DNA of 64,000 nt from Thermoplasmata archaeon (lineage in GTDB: Archaea > Thermoplasmatota > Thermoplasmata > Thermoplasmatales > Thermoplasmataceae), in contig JAJZXU010000024.1 of assembly GCA_021806235.1 (NCBI GenBank), positions 62,001-126,000 of the forward strand, written 5' to 3'. A program made the translations under genes and the position numbers. The notes below the pieces were generated by a model that was not told where the DNA came from, did no database searches, and was given only the letters and a program-made list of their open reading frames with translations. How positions within the stretch are numbered: position 1 is the first letter of the stretch; every line of letters starts with the position of its first letter. Positions 36,929-47,120 of this stretch are shown one piece after another.

Positions 36929-38150
36929 AATCACCACCTGAAAATACTGATTTATAAACACTCATTGTTTTTATTGCCGCATTATCCCACGTGAACCTTT
37001 TTGCCTCTATCTGGCCGTTAGTGCCCATAGTTTCCCTTAAACCCTTATACTTTAATAGCCCTATTATATATTCTGCCATTAAATCAGTATCATAAAAATC
37101 ACATTTAAATACATTATATATAGCTTCACCAACACCGGTTGTATTGCTGATTATTGTGGGTGTTCCCATGCTCATTGCCTCTATTACGGAAATCCCAAAG
37201 GGCTCTGAAACCGCGGGCAAAACAAAAACATCGGCATCCTTAAAATATCTTATCTTATCATTTAAACTTACAAAGCCTGTAAAAATAACATTATCTTTTA
37301 TTCCTGATTCTACTGCAAGTTTTTTCATATCATGTATCAAATCGCCGGTACCTGCAACTATAAATTTAACATATGGAAAATATTTTATAACCTTTTTTGC
37401 AGTTTCGAGGAAAAATTTAGGTCCTTTCTGTGTTGTTACCCTGCCAAAATATAAAACATTACTGTGCAGGTTATAATCCCTATATATCGGATCAATAAAG
37501 TCAGAAGTTATACCATTGTATACAACACATATTTTGTTTGCGTCCGCACTGTAATGATCTATTATCATGTTTCTGGTGTAATCAGATACTGCAATTATTT
37601 TATCTGCCCTTTTTATTGCTTCCTTCTCTATATCCATTATATATCTCTGTGGGAAGAAATTACCGGATCTATCTATTTCCGTGCTGTGAATTGTTATAAC
37701 TAATGGTATACCATATTTTTCCTTCAATTCTATACCCGCATCGAATGTTATCCAATCATGGCAGTGAATTATATCCGCATCTTTATCAAAGCAATCGATA
37801 ACTCCTTTATTATAGTAATATATCATTTCGTTGAAGTCCTTAAAATTAAAATTATTGAAATTTATATTTTTAATTCCAGAATTTTTGTAATAACTATTCT
37901 CATCGGGTTTATTTTCAATTTTCTTTTTTTTAGTTTGCCCTGCGGTGCCAGAATATTCACTGGAACTTTCAGTATTAAATCTAATTTTTTTTATATTGAA
38001 TGGGTATTTATCATATAAGCCATCTACATCCGGCACATATACAGTAACATCAATCATTTTATTCAATATTGAAAAAATATTTATGGTATGGACACCAAGA
38101 CCTCCAGAAAATACAGGGGGCAATTCCCAGCCTATTACAGAAACCTTCAC
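36918..38150 (-). CDS. GT4-family glycosyltransferase (glycogen-synthase-like)
   Basis: GT-B fold glycosyltransferase. The N-terminal domain opens with the sugar-nucleotide loop WELPPVFSGGLGVH (residues 8-21); the C-terminal GT4 motif is PAVSEPFGISVIEAMSMGTP, containing the two conserved glutamates. HCHDWITF is also typical of glycogen/starch synthases. Length is 410 residues. A charged insert around residues 70-95 (KKKKIENKPDEN) is unusual. It is the first gene of a two-gene operon with the GH57 enzyme, which argues for alpha-glucan metabolism. Confidence 0.9.
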   Translation of the reverse strand: MKVSVIGWELPPVFSGGLGVHTINIFSILNKMIDVTVYVPDVDGLYDKYPFNIKKIRFNTESSSEYSGTAGQTKKKKIENKPDENSYYKNSGIKNINFNNFNFKDFNEMIYYYNKGVIDCFDKDADIIHCHDWITFDAGIELKEKYGIPLVITIHSTEIDRSGNFFPQRYIMDIEKEAIKRADKIIAVSDYTRNMIIDHYSADANKICVVYNGITSDFIDPIYRDYNLHSNVLYFGRVTTQKGPKFFLETAKKVIKYFPYVKFIVAGTGDLIHDMKKLAVESGIKDNVIFTGFVSLNDKIRYFKDADVFVLPAVSEPFGISVIEAMSMGTPTIISNTTGVGEAIYNVFKCDFYDTDLMAEYIIGLLKYKGLRETMGTNGQIEAKRFTWDNAAIKTMSVYKSVFSGGDYER

Positions 38151-38174
38151 AGTGCAATAATAACTATCGATATA

Positions 38175-39563
38175 TTAAGTTAGTGATTTTATTTTTATAT
38201 TTTTACTCATCCTATATATTAATAAAAATGATGGCATTAACAGCATTATAAATAAAAATATGAATAATTTATCAGTTATTAATCCAGATAATATCATTGT
38301 AATAAATCCTGCAAATGCAAACAGTGAAATAAAAAAATAAAAATGCCTGTAATTTACGCTTTTATTTCCTCTGTATAAATAAATGCCTGTGAATGCGTCA
38401 ACTGCAAACTCAAGCATTAGAAATATACCAGAAATGGATAATAATTCTGCAAAGAAGTTTTCTATTGAGGGAATAAACAGCATAACTGCATTGATCGATT
38501 CGGTAGCCACGGCTATTATAATTAAATTTGACCATGGACTTTCATATTTTTTATGTGTGTACCCAAATATATCCGGGAATAATTTATCCCTGGACATTGC
38601 ATACCATGCCCTGCTCAGTATATACGTTGTTAACCATAATGAACTTGCAGTTGAAGCTATCACAGCTATATCCATTATAAACGAATATTCTGGTATTATG
38701 TATTCTGCCCATATAGCCAGGGGGTCCACACTATTGGATAATAAATTTATGGGTGTCTCCATCTCCATTAAACTTAAGGTAATAATATAAATAATAAAAA
38801 CTATAATTAATCCTGCTATCCCCGTTGTTCCCGGCCATTTCTTTTTATTAAATGATTCCTCCGATGCATATGAGTCTATTTCCCAGCCATCCATTATAGT
38901 TGCTATTACAGGAAAGGCAAGCATGTATTTATATGGACTTTTTATAATATTGCCGAAATCAATGAACCATTTAAATGATATGTTATTTACAACATGGTTG
39001 GGCATATAATATAACGCTATAAATATAAATAATATGATTATAAACAATTCAATAAATAAAAATATCTCAGTTAACCTCGCAGTTGGTTTTGCACCCAGAA
39101 CAGATGCTATCAGGGTTATCATTATCCAGATGCTGCCTATTATAAATACTGTATGGTTGCTGGAAAATGTGCTGTAATTTATAATTCTTAAATTATACAG
39201 TAATATTGCAGTGTATTCGCCCGCCGGGATAACTATGGGCGGTATTGAAAAGAAATATGCCAGTGTAATAATCCATGCCTGGAATGAGCCATATTTTTTT
39301 GAGACAATTTTATTTCCCCAGTGATATGAGGCACCTGCATTCGGGTATAGCCTGTTAAATTTCCGGAAAATAATGGACGCGGACAAATACACAGGCAATA
39401 CAATCATTATTGCCATTATTGAATAGAAACCCAAATAATACGCAATAACACCATATGATGCAGCTATACTGAAGGCCGGAGCAACACTGGACGTTGATAA
39501 TGATACCAGGTCTTTCAATCTGTGCACATTTTCCCTGAGGGGCAATACCTTATAATCTTTCAT
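38175..39563 (-). CDS. APC-family amino-acid permease
   Basis: Polytopic carrier of 462 residues with about twelve helices. Helix 1 carries the unwound APC motif in SVAPAFSIAASYGVIAYYL, and helix 6 is in SYASEESFNKKKWPGTTG, where acidic residues contact substrate. YHWGNKIVSKKYG is the loop after helix 2. It is not in an operon: the GT4 gene downstream is 24 bp away on the same strand, and AACS is divergent. The amino acid or polyamine carried is unknown. Confidence 0.88.
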   Translation of the reverse strand: MKDYKVLPLRENVHRLKDLVSLSTSSVAPAFSIAASYGVIAYYLGFYSIMAIMIVLPVYLSASIIFRKFNRLYPNAGASYHWGNKIVSKKYGSFQAWIITLAYFFSIPPIVIPAGEYTAILLYNLRIINYSTFSSNHTVFIIGSIWIMITLIASVLGAKPTARLTEIFLFIELFIIILFIFIALYYMPNHVVNNISFKWFIDFGNIIKSPYKYMLAFPVIATIMDGWEIDSYASEESFNKKKWPGTTGIAGLIIVFIIYIITLSLMEMETPINLLSNSVDPLAIWAEYIIPEYSFIMDIAVIASTASSLWLTTYILSRAWYAMSRDKLFPDIFGYTHKKYESPWSNLIIIAVATESINAVMLFIPSIENFFAELLSISGIFLMLEFAVDAFTGIYLYRGNKSVNYRHFYFFISLFAFAGFITMILSGLITDKLFIFLFIMLLMPSFLLIYRMSKNIKIKSLT

Positions 39564-39695
39564 TGGATCACTTAAATATACTTCATTTTAGGTAAGTTTA
39601 CTTTATATATAAATTTATTTTAAATTTTTTTATAAAATATAAGCATTATATTACCAATAATCAAGATTTAAATATAGATTTGATATTAAATAAGA

Positions 39696-41618
39696 ATGAA
39701 AGTATTATGGTCTCCAGGAAACTATGACAGAAAAAATTCAAACATGTATAAATTCATGGATTATATTAATAGCAAGGGAATTAATACAAATAGTTATAAT
39801 GATTTATATAACTATTCGGTAAACAACATAGAAAATTTCTGGGAAAATATACTGAACTTTTTTGATATTAAAAAATATGGTAATTATGATTATATATTAT
39901 CCGATCATAAAATGCCGGGCAATATGTGGTTTAGGGGTTTAAAATTGAATTATGCAGAAAATGCGTTAAATCATGATGGCCTGGCAATTATATATAAAAC
40001 CGAGGTAACAGAAACAAAAACAATGACCTATAACGAATTAAAAAATAAAGTATCAAAATTATATAATTTTTTAAAGGAAAATAATATAAAAAGGGGTGAT
40101 GTAATTGCATCGTACATGCCGAATGTACCTGAAAACGTTATAACCTTTCTGGCTTCTGCTGCCATAGGGTCAACATTTTCCTCCACGGCAATGGATTTTG
40201 GATCAAAAAGTGTAATAGAAAGATTCAACCAGTTAAAGCCGAAAGTCCTGGTTACATCGGACGGTTACTCATACAGCGGGAAAATATACGATAAAACTAA
40301 TGAAATAAGGGAAATAATAGATAATATAGATTCGATAGAAACCGTAATTATTTACCATTATATAAATAAGGAGATATCAATAAACAGGAAATTATTTGAC
40401 TTTGATTATATTTACAGTAATTACACGGGTAATATTGAATATGAAAGGATGAATTTTAATGATCCATTATGGGTTTTATTTTCATCCGGGACAACCGGAA
40501 AACCTAAGGGCATTGTTCATAGCCATGGCGGAATAATCCTGGAACATTTAAAATCATTATCACTGCATATAAATTTAAAGAAAAATGACAGGTTCTTCTG
40601 GTATACAAGCACAGGATGGATGATGTGGAATTTTTTAACAGGTTCATTATTAACAGGTTCCACAATGGTTCTTTATGATGGTTCACCCTTCTATCCAGAT
40701 AATAATTTTCTGTGGAATTTTTTAAATAAAAATAATGTTAAGTATTTTGGGACAAGTGCCGCATATATAACCTATTTAAGGAAGATTAATTTTATGCCTG
40801 AGAATACTGATAATATAAAGGGCATATTTTATACGGGTAGTCCACTGGATAGGGAGGGTTATGAGTATATATATAAAATAAATAAAAATTTCTGGTTTTC
40901 CGGGATAAGTGGTGGAACAGATATATGCTCCGCATTTTTCATGCCGGCTCTTTTATTAGATGTATACGATGGTGAAATGCAGTGCATAGCCTTAGGGGAT
41001 AAGGTAAGGTCATATGATGAAAATGGAATTCCTGTAATAGATCGGATCGGTGAATTAGTGGTTGAGGAACCGATGCCATCCATGCCGGTATATCTGTGGA
41101 ATGATAAAAATTATGAGCTCTATAGGGACTCATATTTCAATTATTATGAAAATGTGTGGAGGCATGGCGATTTTATAAAAATTACCGAAAGAAATACTGT
41201 TATAATATACGGTAGATCGGACGCAACCCTGAATAAAAACGGAATAAGAATTGGTACATCTGATATATACAGTATTGTTGAGAATATACCGGAAGTAAAG
41301 GAATCCCTAATAGTGGGCATTGAAACAAAAAATGGATATTATATGCCCTTATTTATTGTTAAAAATACTGATATGGATGATAATATACTGAAAACAAAAA
41401 TAAGGAATGAAATGAAAAAATATTTACCGAGGTATTTACCGGATGATATATTTTTTGTAAATGACATACCTAAAACATTAAACAATAAGAAGATGGAAGT
41501 ACCTGTAAAAAGGATATTAATGGGCTACGATATTAACAAATCAATAAATTATGGGTCTGTTCTGAATCCAGGAGCCATTAAATATTTCATAGACCTATCA
41601 AAAAAATTAAAGATCTAA
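39696..41618 (+). CDS. Acetoacetyl-CoA synthetase / acyl-CoA synthetase
   Basis: AMP-forming acyl-CoA ligase of the ACS/AACS subgroup. The phosphate loop FSSGTTGKPKGIVHSHG is at about residues 266-282, WMMWNFLTGSLLTGST follows, and the hinge with the acetylation-type lysine is near the C-terminus in PKTLNNKKMEVPVKR. An N-terminal domain with WFRGLKLNYAENAL (residues 91-104) is typical of acetoacetyl- and acetyl-CoA synthetases. The 640-residue length fits both. The HGDFIKIT motif replaces RDGDxG-type sequences. The exact acid is uncertain; acetoacetate is favoured by the C-terminal motif. Confidence 0.85.
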   Translation: MKVLWSPGNYDRKNSNMYKFMDYINSKGINTNSYNDLYNYSVNNIENFWENILNFFDIKKYGNYDYILSDHKMPGNMWFRGLKLNYAENALNHDGLAIIYKTEVTETKTMTYNELKNKVSKLYNFLKENNIKRGDVIASYMPNVPENVITFLASAAIGSTFSSTAMDFGSKSVIERFNQLKPKVLVTSDGYSYSGKIYDKTNEIREIIDNIDSIETVIIYHYINKEISINRKLFDFDYIYSNYTGNIEYERMNFNDPLWVLFSSGTTGKPKGIVHSHGGIILEHLKSLSLHINLKKNDRFFWYTSTGWMMWNFLTGSLLTGSTMVLYDGSPFYPDNNFLWNFLNKNNVKYFGTSAAYITYLRKINFMPENTDNIKGIFYTGSPLDREGYEYIYKINKNFWFSGISGGTDICSAFFMPALLLDVYDGEMQCIALGDKVRSYDENGIPVIDRIGELVVEEPMPSMPVYLWNDKNYELYRDSYFNYYENVWRHGDFIKITERNTVIIYGRSDATLNKNGIRIGTSDIYSIVENIPEVKESLIVGIETKNGYYMPLFIVKNTDMDDNILKTKIRNEMKKYLPRYLPDDIFFVNDIPKTLNNKKMEVPVKRILMGYDINKSINYGSVLNPGAIKYFIDLSKKLKI

Positions 41619-41711
41619 ACGTTCCTCATTGATAACATCTATTAACGATCCAGAAGCCATAACAACCGGTATTTTATTTTTTAATTCATTCATAATTGGC
41701 AGGGTAGATAA
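41411..41711. repeat. Direct repeat, left copy: 3' end of acyl-CoA synthetase plus racemase 3' fragment
   Basis: This stretch, running across the end of the synthetase gene, recurs at 42611-42828. The last part (41607-41711) differs from the right copy by only about two bases in 105 and is a non-coding fragment of the end of the racemase gene. In the left copy the synthetase part is intact; in the right copy it is shortened and dead. Confidence 0.85.
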
Positions 41712-41725
41712 TTTATGTTAACCAT

Positions 41726-42112
41726 GTTAACATTCATCTTTGGAAGTTATCATCTTTCATGAAGAGCTTAAACTTCGTTGCCTTAACCCTAAGGCATCTA
41801 TCCAGTCCCCTTTCGGTTCAGAGACTGCTTTATTATATAAAATCACGTTTCCGCCGATTTCAAAGCATGACCTGTTTTGCCTGTGTTTTACCCCGGGTCG
41901 GGAACCCTATACGCATCGAGCCCTTCTTGCAGAAGAGATTTCATTCCTGTTCATTATTTTCCAGCACCCTTGTCCTCTGGACTTATGCAGTTATGCTGGA
42001 AAACTCGCATTTCTTCATTACGTTGTATTATAAAAATATTTAAATGAAACGTTAAATTGTGAAGAGTGTTATAAGTAGTTAACATAATTAATAGAAACAT
42101 AAACTATATATA
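41726..42112. repeat. Dispersed repeat, long copy (B)
   Basis: About 390 bp sharing both ends and several inner blocks with the short copy at 22841-23003. It lies just inside the duplicated junction, next to the inserted membrane-protein gene. Two overlapping plus-strand frames of 94-97 codons within it (41740-42043) show no protein-like pattern, and the minus strand has only interrupted frames. It may be a non-autonomous transposable element whose mobile relatives lie elsewhere in the genome. Confidence 0.7.
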
Positions 42113-42152
42113 TAAAAATTAGATTCAGGCTAAAGCGGGATGATAGATAAAC

Positions 42153-42608
42153 ATGTATTCAAAAAGCAACACACATGAGAATAGTTTTTCTTTTAATTCT
42201 ATTATGATACTTATTTTTATAGAGTTTTTTCTTTTAATTATTCAGTTCATACTTGGTATGTGGATGAATTTATTCGCAGTTTACCCTGATATCCATCGTG
42301 GTTTTTACGGTATGTTTTCCATGATGCAGGCGATGTTTTCTGTACCGGAACTTATGATTCATATGATGATGGGAGTTCTTATCCTCTTCATATCACTAAT
42401 AATTTTAATATTAACAATTGTGCGGGGAAATCCAGCATTAATAATATCAGGTTTTATAGCATTTGTATCTATAGCAGTAGCTGGCATAGGAGGCATGGAA
42501 TTTGTGATTTCAGGCTTTAGCAACAATGTATTTTCTTTTATTATGTCACTTGGATTTTTATTTACAGTTATTTCCTATGCACTATCACTTTATTTTATTC
42601 ATCAGTAA
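42153..42608 (+). CDS. Four-helix membrane protein, unknown
   Basis: 151 residues with four clear hydrophobic helices (about 17-40, 70-90, 97-117, 126-147). Between helices 1 and 2 is a Met/His-rich segment (YPDIHRGFYGMFSMMQAM, then MIHMMMG), which could bind metal or haem, though no known motif is complete. The gene lies inside the segment bracketed by the 41.4/42.6-kb direct repeats, so it probably arrived with the insertion. The start follows a stop-rich spacer and has no strong ribosome-binding site. Confidence 0.65.
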   Translation: MYSKSNTHENSFSFNSIMILIFIEFFLLIIQFILGMWMNLFAVYPDIHRGFYGMFSMMQAMFSVPELMIHMMMGVLILFISLIILILTIVRGNPALIISGFIAFVSIAVAGIGGMEFVISGFSNNVFSFIMSLGFLFTVISYALSLYFIHQ

Positions 42609-42610
42609 GA

Positions 42611-42828
42611 AATTAAAAAATATTTACCCGATGATGTATTTTTTGTAAATGGGGCATCCGAAACACTGAACAGTAAGAATATGGAAGTACCTGTAAAAAG
42701 GATATTAGTGTCCCATCAAAAAATTAAAGATCTAAACGCCCCTCATTGATAACATCTATTAACGATCCAGAAGCCATAACAACCGGTATTTTATTTTTTA
42801 ATTCATTCATAATTGGCAGGGTAGATAA
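42611..42828. repeat. Direct repeat, right copy: decayed synthetase end plus intact racemase 3' end
   Basis: 42611-42710 is a damaged copy of the last part of the acyl-CoA synthetase gene (KYLPDDVFFVNG...SKNMEVPVKRI in fragments), missing about 12 bp near its start and about 70 bp near its end. 42720-42828 is the true 3' end of the racemase-like gene. In the presumed ancestor, synthetase and racemase genes met tail-to-tail with overlapping stops. Confidence 0.85.
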
Positions 42829-43371
42829 AATTGTACATGCAATATACACAGCATCGGCATTGCTATCATTCGCTATTTCATTTGCCATTAATACAGTATC
42901 ATGATATATCCTGGCTATTTCATCCCTACCTGTTTTGTCCATTGCTATTGATCCTACTGTTCTAAATCCGTTATTATTTAACCATTTTATCTCTAAACTG
43001 TGTCTTTTCTGGTTATACGGGGTTATCACAAATAAATTTTTAGCCTTTAATCTCCTCAATACTGTATCTGTGCTGATTAGAACTCTATTATCAAAGAAAC
43101 CTTTAAATTCATTTATGCATTTTTTATAGAAAACGCCATATGACCTTGCGTATATTACTAAATCAGCTCTATCTATATTATTTTTTATTTCCAATAAATC
43201 CTGATACATTCTATTTTTTGCTTCTTCATTTAGAAAATGGCCTGGATAAAATCCCATGTAAAACGTTTTTACCCTATCTTTATAAAATAAATTTATATCA
43301 TATGGTAAAACCTTATTTAATTCTGAAACTATTAATGATATCATATTTAGGACGTTTCCTAACAACTTCAT
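42724..43371 (-). CDS. Asp/Glu racemase-like (maleate isomerase/arylmalonate decarboxylase family) protein
   Basis: Two-domain racemase-fold enzyme of 215 residues. The second catalytic cysteine region is VYIACTILSTLPIM (about residues 178-191), and GRDEIARIYHDT and KRHSLEIKWLNNNGF match the maleate-isomerase branch. The first catalytic cysteine of the family is expected in the ARSYGVFY region but Ser stands there. The N-terminus is suspect: the first eight codons come from a sequence (GACGTTTCCTAA on the plus strand) also present at 4281 beside a transposase pseudogene, so the original start may have been lost. Confidence 0.65.
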   Translation of the reverse strand: MKLLGNVLNMISLIVSELNKVLPYDINLFYKDRVKTFYMGFYPGHFLNEEAKNRMYQDLLEIKNNIDRADLVIYARSYGVFYKKCINEFKGFFDNRVLISTDTVLRRLKAKNLFVITPYNQKRHSLEIKWLNNNGFRTVGSIAMDKTGRDEIARIYHDTVLMANEIANDSNADAVYIACTILSTLPIMNELKNKIPVVMASGSLIDVINEGRLDL

Positions 43372-43634
43372 TTTCTGATGTGGTCAGAGAATTTGATTGT
43401 CATGACATGAATAAAGATTCATACTGTAGAGTCAGGAATTCATAGATTTACGGATCAAACGTGTGTACAAAAACATAAAGGAGACATCTGATCCAAAGGA
43501 GCCAAAGAAGGGTTTTTAGGAAAAGTTTTAGGTAAAAACTTGCATTCTATCAATAGATTATTACTTAGAGATGGTTCATAAAATAATTTTTGATCTGCCG
43601 TTAAGCAGGTTAATTTATTCATAAAAAAATATCA
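43372..43634. other. Spacer with mobile-element-like sequence
   Basis: No gene that I can support. It begins with the GACGTTTCCTAA motif region and contains AAGGGTTTTTAGGAAAAGTTTTAGG, similar in style to the 3' edge of the transposase pseudogene at 4.38 kb (GGGGTTTTTAGAAATCGTCTTAGG). It is probably an insertion-sequence scar. Confidence 0.4.
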
Positions 43635-44051
43635 TTATAATTCAATAGGATTTATAATAGAAATACCAAAAGATTTAATAGCGCTCTCTTTTTTCTTGAA
43701 ATCCCGATCAAAGGTAACAAATTTTTCTGCATTTAATGATATAGCATTTGAGATATGAATGCAGTCCAGGGTTTTTAATTTAATTTTATATACAATGCTA
43801 ATAGCTATTTTCATTGATTTTTCCATATCTATATCAATATAATTTAATATTTTTTTAATATATTCAATAACTGCATCTATTTCTATTTCGGTAAGGTCTG
43901 TACTTCTGGAAATAACACTCTTTGCCTCGATTATATTCATTTCTGTTATAACAGGTTTATTACAATTGTTTAATAGATCCATAGCTATCCTGTGCTTCAT
44001 ATCCTTTTTATCTATTAGCGAAAGCATAACACTTGTATCAATATATTCCAT
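43635..44051 (-). CDS. vapC: VapC-type PIN-domain toxin (second pair)
   Basis: PIN-domain ribonuclease of 138 residues. The acidic site is D5 (YIDTSV), E42 (IIEAKS), D96 (TLDCIH) and D115 (TFDRDF). The motif LKTLDCIHISNAI is the classic fourth-helix signature of VapC proteins. Its start overlaps the antitoxin stop by one base. It is not closely similar to the PIN toxin at 3.5 kb and so is an independent pair. Confidence 0.88.
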   Translation of the reverse strand: MEYIDTSVMLSLIDKKDMKHRIAMDLLNNCNKPVITEMNIIEAKSVISRSTDLTEIEIDAVIEYIKKILNYIDIDMEKSMKIAISIVYKIKLKTLDCIHISNAISLNAEKFVTFDRDFKKKESAIKSFGISIINPIEL

Positions 44052-44299
44052 TATTCTCTCTCCTCTATAGATATATCAGAAAGATTTCCAGGCAGTTCTG
44101 GCAATCCATTTTTAATATAACTGTTTAAAATGCCTGATATTTTATCCTTATTTTCTATAATGCCATAGACATTATTTATTCCCTTTTCCATAATTATGTA
44201 TACTGCTTCCTTTTTGTTTTTTGCGATTTTATATGAAATCATTTTATTTATTAATTCTAATATGCTATCGTCCACACGGATGCTTAGTACCTTGCTCAT
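44051..44299 (-). CDS. vapB: VapB-type ribbon-helix-helix antitoxin (second pair)
   Basis: 82-residue partner encoded directly upstream of the PIN toxin. The opening SKVLSIRVDDSILELINKMI has the strand-helix pattern of a ribbon-helix-helix DNA-binding domain; the C-terminal acidic tail (LPGNLSDISIEERE) would block the toxin. The upstream 45 bp are extremely AT-rich with ATAAT/ATTAT symmetry (44303-44317), where promoter and operator probably coincide. Confidence 0.8.
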   Translation of the reverse strand: MSKVLSIRVDDSILELINKMISYKIAKNKKEAVYIIMEKGINNVYGIIENKDKISGILNSYIKNGLPELPGNLSDISIEERE

Positions 44300-44440
44300 A
44301 TTATAATGATATATTATTTGTATATATATGTTTTCATATGTTTACATTTTAAAGTAGCATATGATATGATAGCTCCGGCAAGGAATTTTAATATGGATTC
44401 AATATATAATGCATTGAAAATATACGGTTACATATTTGGA

Positions 44441-44497
44441 ATACAAATACAATTCCTGTAACCCATACAAATACAATTCCTGTAACCCATACAAATA
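44441..44497. repeat. 24-bp tandem repeat, 2.4 copies
   Basis: The unit ATACAAATACAATTCCTGTA plus ACCC occurs twice exactly, followed by ATACAAATA of a third copy. There are no spacers, so it is not a CRISPR array. It is probably replication slippage in non-coding DNA. Confidence 0.85.
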
Positions 44498-45036
44498 GAA
44501 GCATGGGAATAATTAATAATAAATTATTAACGAATATAAATATTGGATTAATTTAAGGGAAATATTTTAAATTATATTTATTAATATGTAAGATAATTTA
44601 CTTTTTCAATATTTGAGGATATTATTAAATCTGAGAATATCCAGCATATCAAAAAGTATTATAACGTTACTATTGGGTTAAAGGTTATAGATTGCAATCT
44701 TATGCTAATATCAATAACTGAAGTTTTGCGTTAATTTTATTTGATTACACGAATATAATGTTAATACACAAAATTAAATAGATTGTCATGCATATGCATA
44801 ACATATGGAAATACCTGTACCGGAAACGCCTGATAGCATAGGGGAACTTGTAGCAAATTACAGATCAATATTTGCTGATGTGATTATGTTATTATAAACA
44901 CTTAAATTAGGCATTCTCTAATCGATCAATTCAATTCCAAATAGTAAATATCTCCATTAATCTTAAGAAGCTTTCAAAAGACTCTAATTTATGGCGTTTC
45001 ATATCATGTGCTATTTTTTTGGCATAATACCATTTT

Positions 45037-45128
45037 ATCTAAATCCTTTGTATTACGTGTTTTATAAGATACCAAATAATCAGATATCCCCCCTCAAAAA
45101 ATCTCCAAGTTTTTGTGGTACAGATCAG
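45037..45128 (-). mobile_element. Insertion-sequence remnant, copy 1
   Basis: About 90 bp matching 58058-58150 at roughly 75-80% identity by eye, including the near-identical CTCAAAAA.TCTCCAA.TTTTTGTGGTACAG core. On the minus strand it continues into the transposase-like C-terminal fragment at 44925-45030, so the shared part is probably transposase-coding or terminal sequence of one IS family. Confidence 0.55.
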
Positions 45129-45552
45129 CACATATCATACTATTTACGTTCCTGAGCCATATGTTTATGTTACATAAAAAATTTTTATAGTTTATAATTA
45201 AAAATTAGTGTGCCACATGTTTTAACAGATAGTGATTTTAATTATCTTCCTGACTTGCTTTTTGTTTTCATGCCTGATATTAGAATTATATTATAAACAC
45301 TTCAATCAAGTAGCAGTATTAATAATTCCTGTTTCCTATATATCGTAATCCAAACGTTCTTATTTTTTTAATAATTTCGGCATCTGCCTGATATATTATA
45401 AAATGTAAGTTCCTTTAAAATTAATATATTCTTTAACAGTTTATATACATAGAATTATATATAAATAAATATAAAAAATTAATAAAAATCGCAGTCCGTG
45501 TTTACTAAAATTGAAAAATTCGATATATCAATAAACAAAGCAGGTATAAATG

Positions 45553-45627
45553 TGCTCCGACCGGGATTTGAACCCGAGTCATCGGCTCGAAAGGCCGGAA
45601 TGCTTGGCCGTACTACACCATCGGAGC
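45553..45627 (-). tRNA. tRNA-Glu (anticodon TTC)
   Basis: 75-nt cloverleaf. The acceptor stem GCTCCGA/TCGGAGC pairs fully with discriminator A, and the T arm is TCGGG-TTCAAAT-CCCGG. The anticodon arm is CCGGC-CTTTCGA-GCCGA, giving anticodon TTC. The pair at 27-43 is C/A, a mismatch at the top of the anticodon stem where related archaeal tRNA-Glu have C-G. No intron. CCA is not encoded. Confidence 0.95.
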
Positions 45628-45684
45628 CTAACAGTATAACTATAAACAATATACCTATTTTTTGCATTACATAATCGCATTATA

Positions 45685-46965
<1,281 letters not shown>

Positions 46966-47120
46966 TTAAACCTATAAGTTATAATAATAAAGTATAAAAT
47001 TTTTTATCATAATCCAACATTTTTATAATTATCATATACCGTGGGGCAATATAATTTATTCTATCATTATAATATAAATATCATGTTGCTGATGACCCGG
47101 TACTGAGGACGCCCGCACCA

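Larger units (their letters stand above)
44300..45552. other. 1.25-kb gene-free region with tandem repeats and transposase scars
   Basis: No intact gene. Contents seen: a 24-bp tandem repeat (44441-44497); short broken frames at 44600-44740 and 44800-44900; a minus-strand fragment at about 44925-45030 (AKKIAHDMKRHKLESFESFL) like the C-terminus of a transposase; and a stretch at 45037-45128 shared with 58058-58150. TTATAAACACTT occurs at about 44893 and 45292. I read the region as several decayed insertion sequences. Confidence 0.6.

Noticed and set aside
41740-42043. Two overlapping 94-97 codon plus-strand frames in the long repeat
   Set aside because: The short copy at 22.8 kb does not preserve either frame, so coding is unlikely.
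44441-44497. Tandem repeats considered as a CRISPR array
   Set aside because: The 24-bp units are directly adjacent with no spacers, only 2.4 copies, and no cas genes are near.
47085-47120. GCTGATGA...CTGA considered as a box C/D sRNA before the membrane-protein gene
   Set aside because: Only seven bases separate the boxes, too short for a guide, and no C'/D' pair follows.
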